DNA of 64,000 bases from positions 79,435,756 through 79,499,755 of the forward strand of contig OX104112.1 of the NCBI GenBank assembly GCA_944474755.1, in the 5' to 3' direction. Positions 1-12,500 of the stretch are shown here, in pieces. Below the pieces are notes generated by a model. That model worked only from the letters and a program-made list of their open reading frames with translations, ran no database searches and had not been told where the DNA came from. Every line of letters begins with the position of its first letter. Positions within the stretch are counted from its first letter, which is position 1. This DNA is from Limnoperna fortunei (Eukaryota > Mollusca > Bivalvia > Mytilida > Modiolidae). Made by a program: the position numbers and the translations under genes.

Positions 1-1324
1 AAGGTAGAAATATGAATGTTGATTACAAGTGTTTCCCCTTGGTAAAATTAAGCATTTGAGGAAAAATGCTGGATTTAAATACATCTTGTAGAAATGGTCA
101 TGCAATCATAATTTGTTTTGGAGGAAAAGTGCGTGCTAGATTATGACCCGACTCTATCAGTTGCTACTGGATCAGTTTTTCAGACAAAAATTAATGATCT
201 AAAAAAAATACAAACCATATTTAACTGGCTTTGCATGTTTTTTGGGTAAACAGTATCATGGATTTGGTTGAAAGTACATTAGTGAGCAATATCATATAGA
301 ACCTAATCTCGCAAATTTCCCATGCGCTGTTTTTTGCTGTTCTAAAGGGTTGAAGTACACACAGGTACTTTTTTTTGGTTTTTGTTCAAAATTATATTTA
401 TTTAGTTGCAATAGTGTTTAATAACTAAATTAATTTCACTTCTGTTTTCCTTTGAGTAATTTAGCAATTTTTTCTTAAATTCTTTGTTGTTTCTGTCTAC
501 AAGGAAATCTGACAATTTTATGCCATTCAAGGCCATGTAACTTACTGTTTAAAACCATAAATTTTAATGTTTTTGAGTAAAATTTAGACAGAAAAATGTA
601 TTTTTTAATTGTTTATTGTTAGCTGACAGAATAAAGTGAAAGTTACAGCATTATAGCTGCAGTGGCTGAACTAATAACATCATTGACATACAAACTTTTA
701 GACAACAAAGTAAAAAATCAACACTTCAACTTGACAACGGCCTCTTAATTATTTTTGTATAGGGGAAACTATTGACATTTTTTGCTCTCACTTAGGCACC
801 AAGTTTCGTTGAGTAATGAGAGACCCCTCGAAACGACCGGAATAATTTCACGCATATCACATTAAATTTTCGGGGTGCCATGTCAGATAAAATTTTTTGA
901 AAATTTAGAAAATCCGAAGGGTACTCATGGAAACTCCCTTACACCCATGAAATAGTCCAGAAATAGGCTTTGAACAATCAGATAAAAAAATACCCAATAC
1001 ATTTAATAAATTATCTGAATAAATTTATTTATAAATTCTATATGAAACTGCTTTTTAAATACAGCTCCAATATTAAAATTCCATTGAATAATAAATCCAC
1101 TGTCTATGCTACTGTTTGGCGCAGTCAAATATCAAAATAAGAACTATTTTCCTCTCCCTCAGTCAAAGTTCATTTAAAGAGCCGTTGTCAGATAGTTCAT
1201 ACTTAAAATATGAGGTTTGAATAGAAAAATAGATCCAAACTAGAATTGTTTTAGGTTATCCCTTTCATATTTAATTTGTTAATTTTACATATATACTAAA
1301 TATCTCAGTCCTATGTGAAAAAAA
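1..1324. other. AT-rich non-coding stretch
   Basis: No open frame with recognisable protein similarity, no RNA gene and no clear tandem repeat was seen. The sequence is AT-rich with homopolymer runs and reads like intergenic or intronic DNA. Confidence 0.5.
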
Positions 1325-2230
1325 CAAAAAAGTTGGAAATTTGACCTTGAAGTTCAGTCAAAGGTCATCCAAGGTCATACCTTGAGGCATGGTATACATC
1401 CCCTTGTGCTTACCTACTTACGTACCAAATATCTAGGGCCTATACCAAAGGGAAAAAAGTTGCTTGGACAAGAATTTATTTGTAGTAAATTTGACCTTGA
1501 GGTCATTCATATTGATGCATAACACATCAGCTGCACATGATCTAAGCAAATACCTAATATCAGAAGCATAGGTTACAACACAAAAAAGTTACAGACCAGG
1601 CAACAAGGCTATACCCCAAAATACCATCAAAAATGACCTTAAGTCCAAAGGTCAAGGTCAAAAGTCAACCATGTTGGTATGCCCCACATTGCCTTGTGGT
1701 CACCTACCTACATATTAATTATCTTAAGCTTATGTCAAAAGACAAAAAAGTTATGACCAGGACAAGGCAAAGATTCAAAATGACATTGAGGCCAAGGGTC
1801 AAGGTAATTTAAAATGGCAGGCAACATATCGTCTTGTGGTAACCTACTTACATACCAAATATCTAATGCGTGTCAAAAGACAAAAAAAGTTAAGGCATGG
1901 AGAAGACTATGGTCCAAAACATCATCAAAAATGACCTTAAGGTCAAAGGTCATCCATGTTGGTACGTGACACATCGTCTTGTAGTGACCTACCTACATAC
2001 TAAATATCTAAATCTAAGGCCTATGTCAAAAGACAAAAAAGTTATGGTCCGGACAAGACGATGGTCCAAAATATCATCAAAAATGACCTTGAGGTCAAAG
2101 ATCAAGGTCAAACGTCAACCATGTTGGTACGCGACACATCGTCTTGTAGAGACCTACCGACATACCAAATATCTAAGGCCTATGTCAAAAGACAAAAAGT
2201 TATGGCCCGGACAAGGTTTCGCTGAGAAGA
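1325..2230. repeat. Diverged tandem repeat rich in AGGTCA half-sites
   Basis: About six or seven diverged units of roughly 130-160 bp each. Each contains a variant of 'AAAAAGTTATGG', then 'ATCATCAAAAATGACCTT', one or more AGGTCA/TGACCT half-sites, a 'CATGTTGGTA' block and 'ACCTAC.TACATACCAAATATC'. The best-preserved units are around 1890-2200. A 155-residue open frame (1897-2364) is a by-product of the repeat and resembles no protein I know. Sequence in the opposite orientation with the same half-site words lies at 33285-33905, so this is probably a dispersed family. Confidence 0.7.
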
Positions 2231-2640
2231 ATATTAAGAATAAAGAAGAAGAACTAGGTATAATTCTGTTGGGATGCCAACACAGAAGCCACCCAAAATC
2301 GCCTTGGATAGTATGCCATTGTAATCAGTACCTCAAAATATGCCTAGAAATAAAATTTCATTGAAATCAGACAAAGTTCAATGTTTGGGGGAGGAGTGTT
2401 TTGACAAAATGGCGGCCATCTTGAAAATTTTAAAAATGGATTGCACACCTCTGAGTGACCCCCTATCACCTCAGAATGTTGTATCTTGATAAGTTCATGG
2501 TTAAGTAAGGAAAAAAACGGTGCAAAACAATAAGTCGCCCAAACTACGTTTTGGGGGGACTTAATAAGAATAAGATGAAGAACTCATGGTAAAACAATAT
2601 GTCTCCCTTCCGTGAAGGGGAGACATAAATAACAAAAATA
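2231..2640. repeat. Probable continuation of an interspersed element
   Basis: This directly follows the AGGTCA-rich array. It contains 'AAAATGGCGGCCATCTTG' near 2408 and ends in a short hairpin at 2600-2625 (TGTCTCCC, then GGGGAGACA). Its abrupt G/C-rich style suggests the 3' part of an unclassified mobile element. No open frame supports a protein. Confidence 0.35.
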
Positions 2641-4113
2641 AGTTTGAAAGACATAATCACCTGTCCAGTAACCTTTTTTACTGCTATCACAAAACCAAAA
2701 AGTTGATGCCCGGAGTATAATTTTATGATGATTTTTTAATGTTAACATTTCAATGTCCTGATGTATATAGTTTCATAAAGATATCATAATTCTTTTTCCC
2801 GTGTTTTCCCGAGACACAATGTGTTCCCCCAAACAGATTTTTATAGATTTTGAATATCATTCATATACCTACAAAATCATATTCACAATAGAAATTTATC
2901 CCATGTTCATTTTCTAAGAATGGAGTCAGAAAAGTGGCAAAAATGTTAATATCTTTGTCCAAAAATTTGCACTAAAATGCTTAATTTATTGACATAATCG
3001 ATAGCCTCGTTCTAACTACACATAAATGTAAAGTGTTAAACCTGTTTTGTATATTGTCATTTAGGTTTTAAATTAAGCCAATTAAAAAGTCATATTTACT
3101 ATGTTCTGTTTTTCCCTGAAAAATAGGGGTTTGAAAATTGGGTATTTCATGTCATAAGAAATCGTCCAAAATACCGCCACGGTTACCATGGCAACGGTGG
3201 TCAATATTAACAAACAGGCGTTATTTTTGAGGTTCAATAGTTAATATCAAATTATTAACTGAGAATTAGCAAAATCCGTGACATACCGTGGCGCGGTCAC
3301 TTTGATGCTTAGGGAGAATTGCTATTAAATAGAAAAGTCACCTAAACCTATAAGTAAACCTAATTAAGTATAACACCCCCCCCCCCCTTTTTTTACTGTG
3401 ACCAATAAACCATGAAGTTGATGAAACAGGCGCAAATTAAGGATGATTTTTGTTTGTTCATACCCTAATGTATATGTGTATTAAGTTTCCTCATGATGAT
3501 ACCATACAGCTTCCTTCATGGTAAAATAACTTAAACCTGAAGGTAAATTTGGTGGGACGGACAAACACTATATTACCCTCTACTTTCGTAGACGGGACAT
3601 AAAAACCCAACAAAAACCTGCTCAACTCAAAATACAGTCAAGGCAAAGGTTGATTGATGGGGATACAGTCACAGATTCAAACTTTAAATAGAGAACTTGA
3701 ATATTGCAGATTAAACTGTAATGAAAATCATGTTGCAGACGGACTGAAGGACAGAGTTAAACCAATATTTCCCCTCTCTTATGCAGGTGTATAATTAGTT
3801 TTTAAACTTACAGTCATGTAATAAATGTTACAATGTAAATTAAAGTATCTTAATGAACTGAACAAGAAAATAAACATATACAGTAAAATGTTATTGACAA
3901 GATTTTTCCTGCATGTACAGGCTTTCAATTGACTTTCAGTGAAAAAAAAGGCATTTTTAAAGAGTTTTTTTTAAAGAAGGGGTTTTTAGGGATAAATTAG
4001 GAATTTTCCTAATAGAACAAGGGATTAATCTCTTTCAACAAATCTCCAATCGAACCCGCTATTTTTTCAGTCAATAAGTGTAAAACAAAAAAAACTTCCG
4101 ATTATTTAAAATC
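2641..4113. other. Non-coding stretch with short low-complexity tracts
   Basis: No gene recognised. It holds a poly-C/poly-T tract near 3366-3391 and a 14-bp palindrome listed separately. The stretch 3380-3600 has the look of an old dispersed repeat (it ends near 'GGGACGGACAAACACTATA'), but I cannot assign a family. Confidence 0.4.
3182..3195. promoter_or_regulatory. RFX X-box-like palindrome
   Basis: GTTACCATGGCAAC fits the established RFX X-box consensus (two GTNRCC half-sites around a 2-bp centre). No gene start is visible nearby, so any regulatory role is inference. Confidence 0.35.
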
Positions 4114-4422
4114 CGGAATCGCATATAATTACGGAACCACAGCATATAATAACAGATCCACAGCATATAATAACAAAACCACATCATACAATAACAAAAC
4201 CACAGCATATAATAACACAACCACAGCATATTATAATGAAACCACAGCATATAATAACAAAACCACAGCATATAATAATGAAACCACAGCATATAATAAC
4301 AGAACCACAGCATATAATAACAAAACCACAGCATATAATAATGAAACCACAGCATATAATAACAGAACCACATCATATAATAACAGAACCACAGCATATA
4401 ATAACGGAACCACAGCATATAA
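4114..4422. repeat. 21-bp minisatellite
   Basis: About 15 head-to-tail units of 'CCACAGCATATAATAACAA' plus two bases. AGC recurs every 21 bp (4141, 4162 and so on). Most changes are at the base after AAC/ATG. Because 21 is a multiple of three, several frames stay open on both strands; the predicted peptides are simple 7-residue repeats and are not credible genes. Confidence 0.9.
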
Positions 4423-6095
4423 AGAAGCATACCAAAATAAGACAGTCACGGCGTTCCATACGTTTCCATTTAGCAAATACATATATACCGACAATAGACG
4501 TTGGCGGCGAACTGATAGCTACATCAATAAAACTGTAAGCGGTGGAAATAAATAATAGAAAACCGATCAACCAAATGTTAAAACAAAATTTTATTTCTCT
4601 TCGGTAAACAAATTCTGTTACTACAAATGTCACAAGAAAACTTTTGATGCAAAGCATCAGTTCGCCGCCGATTTATTCTGCATTCATCACGTGTATGTCA
4701 AAATGATTTGAGTAATAATTTTACGGAACGCATTTTAAGGCATGTTTATATCTATGTTACAGGGGTTATGTTTTATACTCTTTGGTTATAATATATCATT
4801 TTGTAATGCGTCAAAGCTTTCACTCAATATTTTGTTGAAATCATACATGAACAGCATGTACTTCAGAACCAATAGTGTCATTTGTTGTACTTTTAATGCG
4901 TGGCTTAATTAGAGGCTGTATTATAATCAAACGTTTCGAACCTTGAATATGTGTTTTTCTTTTTGAATTTGCTTCAGTGCAATTACAGATCATCTCGACA
5001 ATATGGCAACTTTAAGAGAAGATAATCTCAATTTAAGATTTGATTTTTAAAAATTGTACGTGTAGAGGACCAGATAATCATAAATAATCACAGTTTGTTT
5101 TTACATAACATAAAGGGTTGGGTAGCAGGCATCTCGAATTTCCAATCGAACTAAAAACACACACTTTCTACGGACTATCTAGTAAACATTCGCGTAGAGA
5201 CAGCATTGCAATTTCTAAAAAGAAGGCATTAGAACTTTTCCCCATAAGGTTCTATGTAAAGCTACGTCCAGCAGTTGTAGCTAGTTTGAATTGCCGATTT
5301 CTAAAGATGTGCATATGTAATATTTTGTCATATATTAAATTCTAATATAGTTGAATTAAAACTAATATTCACGTGGTTCAATTAAGTTATTGACGTAACA
5401 TTTATTTATTGTATCTTACAAATGTCGGCAGACTCCGGAATTGTATACACGAAATAGCCTTTTATTCTGGTTTCCGATTTTTCAAAGCTTCGCTCGTCGA
5501 TAGAGCTATTACCAAAAGACATAGAACCAGGATAAAAATATTCTCCCTAAATGTCGCTAAACTATGTAAGATAATATTATCTGTTGTAAATTGATAGAAC
5601 TTCATTTAATCTATGATATACTTTATCAGTATTGCCTTCCTAAATCACACCTGTGTATTATTATTTATGTACCAATTTTGATGTTACATTTAACTAAGTT
5701 GTCATTTGATTACTTACATATATATTATGTTAATATTTGTTTGTTTGTATTCAACATACCCCAGTTGGGGTCATTGAAAAAATAAAAAGTTCAAAGTTCA
5801 AATTCTATTATTAACTTCCGTAAATAGTATTAAAAAAAATATTGTTACAATAAACTTTGATACCACCTAAGCATTTTCACAGTCGAACCTCATACATTAT
5901 CTTGATTTTTCACTCCAGTTAAAATTCTGTTCATTTATGGTAACTAGGTGTACTTCGAAATATTTTCTCCTTTATCCATCCTTAGCAACGAAAGTGAATA
6001 CAAATATTGCCGCCCTCCTGGGCTATAATGAAGGCGACATAAAGTACAATTAGAGTTCAACTAAAAAATTTAGGTACTGAGAATTTAGACTTTTT
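4423..6095. other. Non-coding stretch with a short inverted repeat
   Basis: No gene supported. The 16-bp segment at 4501-4516 (TTGGCGGCGAACTGAT) recurs inverted at 4656-4671 with one mismatch, about 140 bp apart. The small open frames at 5118-5785 have no recognisable domain. Confidence 0.4.
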
Positions 6096-6285
6096 TGGAT
6101 CTACTACAACGAGCCTACTCTTTGACAATATGCCTTCAAAATGCAGTGTATGTGTGCGTTAATCTCAAAAATCGTTACCCACTAGGTCTGTTACGGGGCT
6201 TACCGTATTATGACCTAATCCTTACCATAAGCTTAGGGATGCGTTAGTAAGCTCAGTGGGCCGAGCGTGGGGAACCATATCAATG
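6096..6285 (-). repeat. Interspersed repeat copy (family also at 27.7 and 42.4 kb)
   Basis: Shares words with the copies at 27690-28010 and, inverted, 42425-42840: 'GAGCCTACTCTTT', the 'TACGTATTATGAC'-type block (here ACCGTATTATGACC) and 'CTCAGTGGGCCGAGCG'. The family looks like a short non-autonomous element. No coding capacity is seen. Confidence 0.45.
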
Positions 6286-6747
6286 AAACATAACATGTCT
6301 CCATTCTCGTGACCAAATTTTAATTTCAACTTTCTTTAGATTCTTGAGTTTTCCATTTAAAAGTCTTAGAACACAAATGACTCTTAATGAAACTAATTCT
6401 GCCGAAAGCCGATATATCGTTTTTTTCAAATTCTCAATTGGTGCCAAGAGGCAATGTCGTCTTAACATTAATGAGTATAGATCAAACGGTATCACATTTG
6501 TGTGTCTTTGTGACACATTTTTTTACATCGCTTTAACTTACAATACGCCTGTTTAATCTAAACACTTACATGATTTATTTATTATATTTAGTCATTGCTT
6601 TTTAATAATTTGCAGTTATTAAAGTAAATTATCCCAATTACAACAATCACCAAACATCCTATTCTAAAACATTTTATTTTATGCAATCCGCATGGAAAGT
6701 CTGTCGGTATGCTAAGAATATGCCAACAGTTTAGGTCAACAGCATTG
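6286..6747. other. Non-coding stretch
   Basis: Nothing recognisable. Overlapping short frames on both strands (6280-6556) have no domain similarity. Confidence 0.4.
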
Positions 6748-7392
6748 TTCCTTACCTTTATCGTAGATTTCTGTTTCCTTCACCTTTATCGTAGATGTTT
6801 GTCCTTCACCTTTATCGTAGATTCATGTTCCTTCACCTTTATCGTAGATTTCTATTCCTTCACCTTTAACGTAGATTTTTGTTCCTTCACCTTTATCGTA
6901 GATTTATGTTCCTTCACCTTTATCGTAGATTTATGTTCCTTCACCTTTATCGTAGATTTATGTTCCTTCACCTTTATCGTAGATTTATGTTCCTTCACCT
7001 TTATCGTAGATTTATGTTCCTTCACCTTTAACGTAGATTTTTGTTCCTTCACCTTTATCGTAGATTTATGTTCATTCACCTTTATCGTAGATTTGTGTTC
7101 CTTCACCTTTATCGTAGATTTGTGTTCCTTTACCTTTATCGTAGATGTTTGTCCTTCACCTTTATCGTAGATCTATGTTCCTTTACCTTTATCGTAGATT
7201 TATGCTTCTTCACCTTTATCGTAGATTTATGTTCCATCACCTTTATCGTAGATTTATGTTCCTTCACCTTTATCGTAGATTTATGTTCCTTCACCTTTAT
7301 CGCAGATTTTTGTTCCTTTACCTTTATCGTAGATCTATGTTCCTTTACCTTTATCGTAGATTTTTGTTCCTTGACCTTTATCGTAGATTTCA
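6748..7392. repeat. 27-bp minisatellite
   Basis: About 24 units of 'TTCCTTCACCTTTATCGTAG' followed by ATTTATG. A few units are 3 bp shorter (near 6799 and 7147). Only TTCCTT and the ATTTATG tail vary noticeably; 'CACCTTTATCGTAG' is nearly invariant. The 27-bp period keeps three + frames and two - frames open, giving 9-residue repeat peptides. I regard these as artefacts. Confidence 0.92.
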
Positions 7393-7417
7393 TGGTGTTT
7401 ACATAATTGTTTTAACT

Positions 7418-7741
7418 ATACAGCTCTGAACTAGTCGCCATAAATTGTCGACCCCTCTTTAGCTATTTGACAGCTAACTACTTGGCGTCATCAATCGTTG
7501 ACCATCCGCCCTTTGAACTTCTCGCCATACATCGTAGACCCCCTAACTAGCTTTTACTTATTGACAGCTCTGGACTTTTCGTCATCAATGTTCGATCCAC
7601 TGCTAGCTACTTGGTAGCTATGGACTCCTCGATAAAAATCTTCGGTCGAATGCTAGCTGTTTGGCAGGTCTAAACTATAGTGGCCACAAATTGTCGACCC
7701 CTTTCTAGTTATCTGAAAGCTCTGGACTACTCGTCTTCACT
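7418..7741. repeat. Degenerate ~50-bp tandem repeat
   Basis: Six or so diverged units follow the 27-bp array. A rough consensus is 'CAGCTCTGGACTACTCGTC', then 'ATCAAT.GTCGACCC' and 'TGCTAGCTATTTGA'. Examples start near 7421, 7473, 7565, 7615, 7666 and 7718. The units are far more diverged than the neighbouring array, so this one looks older. Confidence 0.65.
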
Positions 7742-8693
7742 AGTGTGACGACTTCTCGAACAAATTCCTCTAAGGCAGTATGTACTGTGTATATGTTTCA
7801 TTTAGAAATAACGTTTATCGTTAAAATGACACAACAATCTTGGCAATTATTTCGAGTCAATATAAATAGTTTGAAAAAAATCAACATTTTAAAGATACTA
7901 ACATCCTGTATGCATTTTTATTATAAAGTTATCGTGTGCGCTGTAAATCAGACCATTTTGATTTGTTGAACGTGATTTACATTATTACAAATTTTAATTT
8001 AGAAATGCTGTTTCATTTAAAAACTGTGTAAGTAAGTTGGGCGGGATCACGGAAATCATTACTCATAGACGTTGAGATTACTTACCAATAAATGTTTACA
8101 TTCATCAAGCACTTACTCAATTCCGGACAAGTAACATGCAAGTACATGCACTCGGGGTGAAACATTTTTGTTATTTGTATCGCTAACACAATAGGAACAC
8201 TGGGGTACGCTTACAGAGCATTTAAAATGGGACAAAGAAAATGTAACAGAACTGTAATCCAATATAATAGTGGGTCTAACATATGTTTTGTACTTTTATT
8301 CATCTGGACGCGACAACAGTGCTGCTCCCTCACCCCAAATATATGGATAGCCAACTAAAAGACAGGAAAAGATGTTGACTTACTAGACAATGTCAAAATC
8401 GTAAAAGATGAAAAATCTCATAAAAAAGTTACCAAAATGTCATTCAATGTATTCTATGGAAAAATGCCATTACATTTGGATAAAAATACAACATTTGCAA
8501 AAATTGTAAAAACAAAAATGGCCCTTTTAACTCCTTTTTTATCAATTTAACAGGGACAATACATTCAGACCTTCATCATCAACCTGAGATCATTACATAC
8601 CAATGTCCAGTCTTTAAAATGTTCATCAAACATTAGTAAAATCAGGAACCTATAAATCAAGTACTAGTTCCAGGTAAAATTCAGAAATAATTC
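7742..8693. other. Non-coding stretch
   Basis: No gene or clear repeat recognised. The 74-residue frame at 7745-7969 has no recognisable motif. Confidence 0.4.
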
Positions 8694-8800
8694 ATGGATA
8701 CCATACTTTATTGTCGTTTTAACATGGGTTTGCATTATATTCATTATAATTGAATATAATGCAAACCCATGTTAAAACGACAATAAAGTATGGTGTCCAT
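8694..8800. repeat. Perfect long hairpin, 43-bp arms
   Basis: Left arm 8701-8743 and right arm 8751-8793 are exact reverse complements around a 7-base loop. Pairing continues outward with one mismatch to about 8694/8800. The arms begin CCATACTTTATTGTCG. It could be a small fold-back transposon or a very recent inverted duplication. Confidence 0.9.
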
Positions 8801-9443
8801 TAATTTTTTTCTATTCTAGTACATTAATCAGTACAATGAAGCGGAATATAAATGTGCGATAATGTATGGCTGTTCTACATACCTCGCACGTGTCATAATG
8901 TAGAGTGGCGAGAAAAATAATTTAATGGCAATATGTTAAATCATGCAAATCTCAGAATTCAGACTAAACAACAACTTTATTAACAGTAACGATAATATGG
9001 ATTAACATTTGACTTTTTAAATAGAATTGAATGACTGCACCCACAATTACCTTACGCATGTTGAAACTAAATTTATCGTAATTTTAACACGGCTTTTTGT
9101 TTACATAGCGAAAGCAGTGTGTCATATTAGAAACAAAAATATATCCCTTTTAAATCTCAAAAAATGTACAAGATAAGAAATACAGTAAGCTCATTACACA
9201 AGGAAACCAATGAAAAAATTAAACATAAACATAGTGGCCAGAAAAAAATCTACACATGTATTGACCACAATAATACATTTATGTTGAAAATATAAGAGAT
9301 TGGAAAACACATCATTTAAAAAAAAGCCGCATCCCAATCATATTACAAATCGATTTTTTCAATTCGTTAAATCGTAACAATTATTATAAATTCTAGCCTA
9401 TTGGGACTATATAAAGTTGGAAAGATACATAACCAATCAGTTA
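8801..9443. other. Non-coding stretch
   Basis: AT-rich with no recognised gene, RNA or repeat. Confidence 0.4.
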
Positions 9444-9567
9444 AGTAGACCAAAAGGTACAGCAGTAGACCAAAAAGACCAAAAGATACAGCAGTAGACC
9501 GAAAGGTATACCAGCAGACCAAAAGGCCAAAAGGTAAAACAATAGACCTAAAGGTACAGCAGGGAAA
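9444..9567. repeat. ~20-bp minisatellite, short and imperfect
   Basis: About six copies of 'AGTAGACCAAAAGGTACAGC' with indels (GACCAAAA and GGCCAAAA insertions). A 67-residue - strand frame crosses it and is not credible as a gene. Confidence 0.75.
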
Positions 9568-12500
9568 CAACTAGTAGAGCCGTCTACAGACAGGCTTAGT
9601 TCTATAACATAATACCTCCCATTTCAGGTTTATATTTATCATTTTCATCGGTCTTTTAACATTTTTATTATTATTTGAAATGCAAGGTTTTATCTGTCAG
9701 TTGAATTTTCTCGGAGAAAATTTTTTGCAGAAGTTCAGTATATGTGAAATGTAATAAAACTAACATAAGCACAAACACTATACCTGCTTTCAATAAATTT
9801 AACTATGTTTGTTAAGTAATCCATGTTTGAAATATCGAGGCGAAATTTTACCGGGAGCTGACATTTTGAATTTAACGGTAAATCAAAATTACGGAATCAA
9901 GTTATATTTAATACCGGAACGAATACAATTTGTCATGGTAACAAATGAAAAATCGTTTCGTCAAAAACATAGCCATAAGATAGATTTAAATGGTGTCGGC
10001 CATTAAAGTAATGGGAGTGAAGGGGTATCTCAAATAAAGCTTCACACATGACTTTAAACATCCTCGATATACTATGGTAAGACAATTTTTAGAAAATGAA
10101 GACATTTTTCGTTTAGTTTAACGTAGTTTGCATGGGTATCAAAACTTTTTTCATATCAAACTTAACTTAAACAATCCGCACGATTTTCTTGCGGAATGTG
10201 CGCACGAGAAAATGAGTTTAAAGATGAAACTTCGCATTTCACTTAAAACATAAAATATCTATATGCGATAAAAAAACGTTGAAAATAAACATGAAATGGG
10301 AGGTTTTATTATGGACAGACAGACAGACGAAGCAGGCAGACTTATACCATAAAGCGACAAAATATTTAAATATTTAAATAAAAAAGAAAGAAAGTGCATG
10401 GATAAACCAAATAATCAAAAATATAAAACATATACTACTTGAATTACTTTAAACAAAATAAATAAATTCGTGCACTGCATATAGAAGGGACAACTTATGG
10501 CGACATTCCTCCATTAGACCTACACCTCCAGTCTATAATGACGTCAAATAGATGATTACTGTTGGGGAAGGTGTTAATTAGAAATGTGGAACGTAGCGTA
10601 CGTTTATATGTTTAAATGTCATTAAACCTTTCTCTTGTTAACACGGTATTTTTTTTCGCCATGTGACGTCAGCCGCGCGGGTCATGTTGTGGTTACCTTT
10701 TGATTAAGAATAAACACGTGGTATAGAAAGTGTCTAGTCCGTAAACGGTACAGTTCAGGACAAGGTGACCGAGTTCAAATAAGTTTACGCGCACTAACTT
10801 ATCGCGTCCGATATGGATCAATAAAGAAACTCTTAAGATATCACGATGTAAAAAAAGGTTGTTGGTTTACGGAAAATGGTACGTTTGGGAAAGCCTATGT
10901 GATAGAATTTTTGTGTCTTTTCGTTTATTTCACTCATCTCCACTTGTAAAAAGTAATAAAATTTCTACCATTCGTGGAATATCACCAGAATGTTTTTAAG
11001 AACCTGTTATTCTCACTCTTGCACGTGTGACGGCTTTACAGAGTAGACAAAAACGCACAGAACACATATATATTTATTTTCTTTAAGGAAGTAAGTTTCA
11101 GGGCATAAGTTCTGGTCAGTTCAATGCTTTTGAATTTCATTAATCAGCGTATCTGACTTGTCCAAATACATATTGTCAAAAAAGTAGTTAGGAAAACGAC
11201 GGACCATGGGCAATATGATGAAATGGAAATAAGCAGGTCCTGTCTCTAATTATGCAACCCTCGAGTTGGTATATTGATATGTCGAGAGAACAATCAAATC
11301 TATAAAGAAGAGACTATTTTATGGCTTGGCAAAAATGTTTTATAGTTGGATATCGCGTAACAACCAATCAAATCATAGTGACGGTCATCAAACGGTACCG
11401 TAAAACCTGTTTGATATCAGAAGGTACAAGACAACCTGTTGGAATAATAATAATCAAATTGAAAATAGTTCTCGAACGTATTTAAACGAAATTATTACAT
11501 CAATAGAATTTTAAGAGTTTTTGATTGGTCAAAAACTACTTTCGAGCCATTATAAATAACCGTAAAGCGTTCAAGTTTTATTTTATCTGATTCATGAATG
11601 CGCTTGTAACACAAACTGCTGCTAAAAATGTGTTCGATATACGAGAAAATTGTTGGTTTTATTTATTTTATAAAGCAGTTAATGACTTTGATATGCTGTA
11701 TATGTTAGGATTTTTCAACTCTCTAACGGCTCTATGAATAAAATATTTTCTGTGGTTGAGAAATCTCGATAGCGACCTATATAAATTGCAGTAATCGTAT
11801 AGCTAACTTCCTCAAGTAGTTATTTGAGGACGTAGAAATGTTGTATTCTAGCATGCTTTTTAAATGTAGACTGGTTATACTTACCGAGTTCGTTAATTTG
11901 TAATAACATCGAGTATATACTAGTTTACACGTATTATATTTACAATACATTTTATTTAGCTACGATATTTATTGTTGTAAATAAGGACAATTGTTAAACA
12001 AAACATTGAATTACTACAAAACTTATTGTTAATATTTTAACAAGAGAACACAACAACACTTTCGTCTTACTGCAAATTTCGAACAAAAATTATTGTTGTC
12101 ATCGCCATCTAGTGATTGAGTATCAAGAAAGCAAGAGCAGAAACTGCTTTGCAGCGTAAAATAACAAAAAGGCTGAGTTCGAACCCCACTAGTTAATTAG
12201 GTTGCATTAAAATATTTTATCTATAATTTACTAATTTAAATTCTTTGAATATTTTTTTTACACATTTTTTTTCAGTCAATGAACAGAGGGGATTATCTTT
12301 AAAGCTTACAAACAAGAATATTAGACATGGAGGAATGATTTTGTTGTAACTACTTTTTGCCTTCGTTCGTCGAGGTCGTAGCTACACGTGCCTATAAATT
12401 GGTTAATGACATCTACCCACACTCTTCATATAAATATTTTTAAACCAACTTAAAGGATAAAACTAACTTAAAACATATTTACTACTGTTTTGTTCTAAAC

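Noticed and set aside
1897..2364. 155-residue protein
   Set aside because: Lies within diverged repeat units and continues into an unrelated element; no domain.
6709..7429. Overlapping 9-residue repeat proteins on both strands
   Set aside because: The 27-bp period keeps up to five frames open at once; no promoter, splice context or domain.
12165..12195. tRNA or SINE remnant with GAGTTCGAACCCC
   Set aside because: Only a B-box-like word; no A box at the proper distance and no SINE tail.
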